NCBI GenBank assembly: GCA_947504795.1
Contig: CANNJG010000020.1
Coordinates: 1 to 17,765 of the forward strand
Direction of reading: 5' to 3'
Length of the DNA: 17,765 bases
DNA from: Legionellaceae bacterium
Lineage (GTDB): Bacteria; Pseudomonadota; Gammaproteobacteria; Legionellales; Legionellaceae
In this document: positions 14,288 through 17,765 of the stretch, piece after piece
Layout of the letters: every line of letters begins with the position of its first letter
How positions within the stretch are numbered: the stretch's first letter is position 1
Notes under the pieces: generated by a model
What the model was told of the DNA's origin: nothing
Seen by the model: only the letters and a program-made list of their open reading frames with translations
Databases searched by the model: none
Translations under genes and position numbers: made by a program

Positions 14288-15433
14288 ATGCCTGTTACTG
14301 ATTACATAGATTTTACTCGCCCATATGTTTCTGAAATTGGCAAGGCTAATTTAGCCAAAGTCCTTAGTGGCTCTCATCACTGTGGTGATGGGGTGTACAC
14401 AAGATACTGCAATTCGTTGCTAGAGGAGACAATGGGTGGCGGTAGAGTACTTATGACATCATCGTGTACGCATGCCCTAGAGTTATCTGCATTGCTTGTT
14501 GATCTTAAAATTGGTGATGAAGTGCTGATTCCTTCGTTTGCGTTCCCGTCTTGCGCAAATGCCTTCGCGCTTAGGGGGGCCATCCCTGTCTTTTGTGACT
14601 CAAGGCTTGATACGATTAATGTTGACGAAATGCAGCTTGAGGCGAACGTGACTGAGCGTACGAAAGCAATTTTGGTTATACATTACGGGGGGGTTGCATG
14701 TGAAATGGACGCAATACTTGCCATAGCCAGAAAGCACAATTTGCTAGTGATCGAGGATTTGGCTCATGGGCCTTATGCTAAATATAAGGGTAAAAACTTA
14801 GGGACATTTGGTGATTTTGCAACTTTAAGTTTTCACCACACTAAAAATTTTAGTTGTGGTGAAGGTGGGGCGTTGATTGTTAATAATATGAAGTACTTTG
14901 AACGAGCCGAGATTCTGCGTGAGAAGGGAACAAATCGTTCGCGTTTTATGCGGGGCCAGGTAGACAAGTATACGTGGATTGATATTGGATCCAGCTATCT
15001 CCCTTCAGAGTTCCAGATGGCACTTCTTGCCGGTGCATTGGATGATAGAAATAAAACACAGTCGGGTAGATTGACAATCTGGGATCGATATTATCAAGCG
15101 CTCGGAAGTTGGGCCGCGAGCAATGGCGTAGCCTTACCTATTGTTCCTAACGGATGCGAACATTCGGGCCACGTATTTTATTTGCGAATGCGTGACTTAG
15201 ATAGTCGCACAAAATTTATGTCTCATATGCGAGCTAATAAAATTGAAACTCCATTTCACTATCAAGCGCTTCTAAATTCTCCAATGGGACTCAGATATTC
15301 AATTGCCCAGGCCTTTGGCTGTGAAAATGCAAATTTATTGAGTGACACATTGGTTCGGCTGCCATTGTGGTTTGGATTAAGTGATCAAAGTCAAGATGCC
15401 GTTATCACGGCGATAGAACAATTTGTGCAATAA
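14288..15433 (+). CDS. wecE: dTDP-4-amino-4,6-dideoxygalactose transaminase (RffA/WecE)
   Basis: This is a 381-residue PLP enzyme of the DegT/DnrJ/EryC1 family. It converts dTDP-4-keto-6-deoxyglucose to dTDP-4-amino-4,6-dideoxygalactose (dTDP-Fuc4N), with glutamate as amino donor. It tracks E. coli WecE along its whole length: GDGVYTRYCN (33-42), LMTSSCTHALELSALLVDLKIGDEV (55-79), SFAFPSCANAFALRGA (83-98), IHYGGVACEMD (131-141), VIEDLAHG (154-161) with Asp157 for the PLP ring nitrogen, and SFHHTKNFSCGEGGALI (181-197), where Lys186 forms the Schiff base. REKGTNRSRFMRGQVDKYTW is also as in WecE. The upstream rmlA/rmlB genes and the WecD acetyltransferase are not in the window, so the dTDP-sugar precursor must come from elsewhere. 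A run of seven G (14687-14693) lies inside the coding region. Confidence 0.92.
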   Translation: MPVTDYIDFTRPYVSEIGKANLAKVLSGSHHCGDGVYTRYCNSLLEETMGGGRVLMTSSCTHALELSALLVDLKIGDEVLIPSFAFPSCANAFALRGAIPVFCDSRLDTINVDEMQLEANVTERTKAILVIHYGGVACEMDAILAIARKHNLLVIEDLAHGPYAKYKGKNLGTFGDFATLSFHHTKNFSCGEGGALIVNNMKYFERAEILREKGTNRSRFMRGQVDKYTWIDIGSSYLPSEFQMALLAGALDDRNKTQSGRLTIWDRYYQALGSWAASNGVALPIVPNGCEHSGHVFYLRMRDLDSRTKFMSHMRANKIETPFHYQALLNSPMGLRYSIAQAFGCENANLLSDTLVRLPLWFGLSDQSQDAVITAIEQFVQ

Positions 15434-15446
15434 TTTTTATTCTAAA

Positions 15447-16400
15447 ATGTCAAGCTTTCAGAAAGCAAAAAAATTAATCTTGCGCTTCGCGAGTTTTATT
15501 TTTGCTTGCATGTTGCTTTATTTGTTGTATAGATTAAATCTTCTGGATACAGCAAATTTTACTGAAATACCCATGAGGGCTATCCTAGCCTGTGTAATTT
15601 TTGGATTCGTTCAAACATGGCTTGTAAGTTGGCGTTTGGCCATTTTATTTCGATCAGTAAGCGTTCGGTTGGAAATTTTAGATGCATTTATACTAAATTG
15701 TATTGGACTGTTTTATACGCTATTTCTACCAGGTTCGTTGTCAGGTGATGTAGTAAAGGTTTTGTATTTTAAGCGACTAACTCATGCTAGCCTTTCAAAA
15801 ACTACAGTAACATTAATTTTAGACAAAGTTCTTGGATTGTTTTCTGTTGTTTTTATTGGGATTGTCTTCAGCTACACCTTGTGGCCTAAGCTGCAGAATT
15901 TACATGGAATTGGTTTTTTATACATTGCGGTGATTGGCTTTCTGGTTGTTGGTATCTTGATGTGCGTTTTATTTTTCAAATTTTGTGCTTTAGATAGCCC
16001 ACCTAAAGTGCCCGGTGGTGCGGCCATATTTGAATGGCTAAAAGGCCTCAGGTCAAATAAATACAGCGCAGGAACTTTGGTGGCAGCACTTGCGCTTGGC
16101 GGCATAAGTCAGCTTATTACTATAGTATCAATTCTAATAATTTCGAATTGCCTTAACTCAGGATTGAGTTTTCTTACAATTGCAGCGATTCTTCCATTTG
16201 GAGTTTTGGCCAATTTGATCCCAATTTCACCAGGTGGACTCGGGGTTGGTGAATATACTATTGAATATTTATTTTCTATGTTTGGGGGTACTCATGGAGC
16301 GCTAATATTTCTTATAGTTAGAATTTGTTTGTATGCTCCAGCCTTAATTGGAGCTTACTTTGTATTCAAAAAGTTATTAATGCAATCCTCCCCACCTTAA
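15447..16400 (+). CDS. UPF0104 / lysylphosphatidylglycerol-synthase-TM family membrane protein
   Basis: This 317-residue protein has about eight membrane segments. Family marks are TLFLPGSLSGDVVKVLYFKR (91-110), LDKVLGLFSVVFIG (125-138) and ANLIPISPGGLGVGEYTIEYLF (255-276). The family lacks the aminoacyl-transfer domain of MprF. Members near glycan genes (AglD-like) are suspected of moving lipid-linked intermediates, but no activity is settled. The frame could open at TTG 15423, inside the end of wecE, but ATG 15447 gives the more usual N-terminus (MSSFQKAKKLILR). Neither has a good ribosome binding site. In this locus it might flip the polyprenyl-phosphate sugar needed by the GT-C-like protein, which is inference only. 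Confidence 0.85.
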   Translation: MSSFQKAKKLILRFASFIFACMLLYLLYRLNLLDTANFTEIPMRAILACVIFGFVQTWLVSWRLAILFRSVSVRLEILDAFILNCIGLFYTLFLPGSLSGDVVKVLYFKRLTHASLSKTTVTLILDKVLGLFSVVFIGIVFSYTLWPKLQNLHGIGFLYIAVIGFLVVGILMCVLFFKFCALDSPPKVPGGAAIFEWLKGLRSNKYSAGTLVAALALGGISQLITIVSILIISNCLNSGLSFLTIAAILPFGVLANLIPISPGGLGVGEYTIEYLFSMFGGTHGALIFLIVRICLYAPALIGAYFVFKKLLMQSSPP

Positions 16401-16455
16401 GAACCGATTATTTACGAATTTTGAATTATCAATTTATTTTTATGGCGGGTGCCTT

Positions 16456-17217
16456 TTGACTTTTTTGACAGTTTGCCCGCGAGTAACAATCGCTGTTCCG
16501 TCTTTCAATCAAGGCCGGTTTCTTGACGATGCGCTGACATCCATTTTCCAGCAGCAAGTTCCTGTAGAGGTGTTTGTGCTGGATGGTGGCTCAACTGATA
16601 ATTCTGTTGATGTCATTCGAAAATGGGAGTCTCGATTGGCTGGCTGGCGTAGCGGTGCCGATGCAGGGCAGGCATCGGCCATCAACGAAGGCATCGCGCA
16701 GGGTAGTGCGCCGTTTGTATGCTGGTTGAACAGTGACGACTGGTTTTTGCCTGGCGGTTTGTCAACCCTGCTCGGTGAATTGCAAGCGAATCCTGAGCCG
16801 CCTGCAGTGTATGGGCGGTCGTGGAACGTGGTGCAAAAAACGGGAAAGCGGGCTCCGGTGTGGGTGGAACCGTTTGATGAAAGTCGGTTGGCGTTGCGTT
16901 GCATCATTTCCCAGCCAGCAACATTGATTCGTCGTGCTGCATGGGATGCTGTGGGTGGGGTCGACGGTCAATTGCATATGGCGATGGACTACGACTTGTG
17001 GTGGCGCTTGTACAAGCAAGTGGGTGCCTTACAATTTGTAGATGACTTCGTTGCGGTGAACCGTGATCACGAGGCCACCAAGACCAAGACCCTGCGCCGT
17101 CGCCACTACCAGGAGGCAATGGCGGTGGTTCGCAAATACCATGGACATGTGCCGCTGAAGTGGTGGCTGGTCCAGCCGTATGCAGTGTGGTTCAAATCAA
17201 TATCAATAACCAGATAA
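16456..17217 (+). CDS. GT2 glycosyltransferase
   Basis: This is a 253-residue GT2 enzyme with TIAVPSFNQGRFLDDALTSI (11-30), DGGSTDNS (43-50), SGADAGQASAINEG (66-79), NSDD (92-95), QPATLIRRAAWDAVGG and AMDYDLWWRL. It is clearly related to the GT2 half of the fusion at 2588-4282 (shared GQxxAIN, WLNSDD, LPGxL and AMDxDL), so the two probably share a nucleotide sugar or arose by duplication. The start is TTG 16456, with GGCGGG at 16444-16449 as ribosome binding site. There is no in-frame ATG nearby, and ATG 16442 opens only a five-residue frame. Its base composition is richer in G+C than the genes just before it and resembles wzm-wzt. Confidence 0.88.
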   Translation: MTFLTVCPRVTIAVPSFNQGRFLDDALTSIFQQQVPVEVFVLDGGSTDNSVDVIRKWESRLAGWRSGADAGQASAINEGIAQGSAPFVCWLNSDDWFLPGGLSTLLGELQANPEPPAVYGRSWNVVQKTGKRAPVWVEPFDESRLALRCIISQPATLIRRAAWDAVGGVDGQLHMAMDYDLWWRLYKQVGALQFVDDFVAVNRDHEATKTKTLRRRHYQEAMAVVRKYHGHVPLKWWLVQPYAVWFKSISITR

Positions 17218-17265
17218 GTCCAAGGTGGATCGAATTTAACAATTACGTTAAGAAATTAATAATTT

Positions 17266-17287
17266 CACTAAATATGTATATTTAGTG
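17266..17287. repeat. 10-bp perfect inverted repeat, possible operator
   Basis: CACTAAATAT (17266-17275) and ATATTTAGTG (17278-17287) are exact reverse complements with a 2-base centre. The repeat ends three bases before a G tract and 14 bases before a TAGAAT box, so it lies where a -35 element and a regulator site would be. No T-run follows, which argues against a terminator. Confidence 0.45.
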
Positions 17288-17306
17288 GTGGGGGGGGTGT
17301 TAGAAT
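17275..17306 (+). promoter_or_regulatory. Candidate promoter with an eight-G spacer tract
   Basis: TAGAAT (17301-17306, 5 of 6 to the -10 consensus) is preceded by TGT and eight G (17290-17297). TGTATA at 17275-17280 corresponds to TGTATC in the element at 74-102. The spacer from TGTATA is 20 bases, longer than optimal, so slippage of the G tract could switch strength. It lies 61 bases upstream of the start at 17367. Confidence 0.4.
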
Positions 17307-17366
17307 GCATAGCCCTTGTTGCGGGTGAGGTCATATTCACCGCGAACCATAACCAAATAAAACAGT

Positions 17367-17765
17367 ATGCGAATCTTGCACTTCTATAAAACCGCATTCC
17401 CCAACACGATGGGAGGCGTTGAGCAGGTAATCGATCAGATTGTCAGGGGCACTCAAAGGCTTGGTATTGATGCCGAGGTACTATCCCTGACGACAGCTCG
17501 GTCGCCGTGTACGACTGAGATGAACGGCTATAAGTCGCATTACGCGAGGCGTGATTTTCAGATTGCATCGACTGGATTTTCTGTGTCCGTTCTTCGGCGT
17601 TTTGCGCAACTGGTCAAAAGTGTTGACGTTGTTCACTATCACTTTCCGTGGCCATTCATGGATCTGGTGCACTTCGCAACGCAGATGAAAAAGCCCGCCA
17701 TCGTTACCTACCACTCGGACATCACAAGACAAAAGTGCCTGCTCAGGCTGTATCGCCCCCTTAAA
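17367..17765 (+). CDS. GT4 glycosyltransferase, WbpZ/WbpY-like, 3' end beyond the window
   Basis: ATG 17367 opens a frame that stays open for 133 codons to the window edge. It reads MRILHFYKTAFPNTMGGVEQ, then VIDQIVRGTQRLGIDAEVLS, with VDVVHYHFPWPFMDL and KPAIVTYHSDITRQK further on. The start HFYKT-(Y/A)-P-x-x-(V/M)-GG-(I/V)-EQVI and the VxxHYHFP...YHSDI sequence are typical of the GT-B N-domain of the A-band mannosyl/rhamnosyltransferases WbpY and WbpZ and of E. coli WbdB/WbdC relatives. Such enzymes use GDP-mannose or GDP-D-rhamnose, in keeping with the gmd/manC scar at the other end of the window. The catalytic C-domain is not visible. The ribosome binding site is weak. Confidence 0.8.
   Translation, partial: MRILHFYKTAFPNTMGGVEQVIDQIVRGTQRLGIDAEVLSLTTARSPCTTEMNGYKSHYARRDFQIASTGFSVSVLRRFAQLVKSVDVVHYHFPWPFMDLVHFATQMKKPAIVTYHSDITRQKCLLRLYRPLK

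Noticed and set aside
15423..15446. TTG start for the UPF0104 protein inside wecE
   Set aside because: ATG 15447 yields the more usual N-terminus for the family. The TTG has no ribosome binding site, though translational coupling cannot be excluded.
17219..17300. Rho-independent terminator after the GT2 gene
   Set aside because: The only strong hairpin (17266-17287) is A+T-rich and followed by G residues, not a T-run.
17313..17345. Possible JUMPstart/ops element before the last gene
   Set aside because: GCGGGTGAGG at 17320-17329 only loosely resembles the ops core GGCGGTAGCGTG; the match is too poor.

Overview
The window is a surface-polysaccharide (O-antigen type) biosynthesis locus of the ABC-transporter-dependent kind. 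All genes I accept lie on the + strand. The host is probably a gamma- or betaproteobacterium, judging from the Wzm/Wzt pair, the RffA/WecE-type aminotransferase, the AlgI-type acyltransferase and the IS30-family debris. I cannot name a genus.

Layout. Positions 1-320 are non-coding and hold promoter-like elements, one of them with a nine-G tract directly before a TATAAT box. Positions 321-537 hold a short scar: the first 16 codons of a GDP-mannose 4,6-dehydratase (gmd) joined to a frameshifted C-terminus of a mannose-1-phosphate guanylyltransferase (manC/wbpW). A 26-base inverted repeat spans the join. Next come wzm (492-1277), wzt with a C-terminal carbohydrate-binding-type extension (1281-2588), a methyltransferase-like/coiled-coil/GT2 fusion (2588-4282), a small MORN-repeat lipoprotein (4279-4647) and a polyprenyl-phosphate-mannosyltransferase-like GT2 (4719-5438). 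A decayed IS30-family element (5437-6070) and a second IS30 5' remnant (7187-7349) bracket a GT4 glycosyltransferase (6072-7184). The locus continues with a methyltransferase, a 934-residue polytopic protein that looks like a GT-C enzyme, another small methyltransferase, an MBOAT O-acyltransferase, a 36-codon membrane ORF, an SGNH-type protein, wecE/rffA, an LPG-synthase-TM/UPF0104 membrane protein, and a GT2 closely related to the GT2 half of the fusion. The window ends inside a WbpZ-like GT4 gene, which is preceded by a second G-tract promoter-like element.

How the genes may work together (inference). Cytoplasmic glycosyltransferases would build the chain on a lipid carrier, and Wzm/Wzt would export it. 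The methyltransferase-like part of the fusion could cap or modify the chain end, and the Wzt C-terminal domain could recognise that end, as in the E. coli O8/O9a WbdD/Wzt model. WecE points to a dTDP-4-amino-4,6-dideoxygalactose (Fuc4N) residue. The DPM1-like GT2 and the GT-C-like protein may add a periplasmic side sugar. The MBOAT/SGNH pair may add acyl groups.

Composition is mosaic. The flanks are richer in G+C than the centre: 36 of 60 bases in 17041-17100 against 16 of 60 in 13801-13860. Together with the gmd/manC scar on the left and the WbpZ-like gene on the right, this suggests an ancestral rmd-gmd-manC-wzm-wzt-wbpX/Y/Z type D-rhamnan locus whose interior was replaced by foreign, IS-associated DNA. 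No tRNA, rRNA, CRISPR array or convincing rho-independent terminator was seen.
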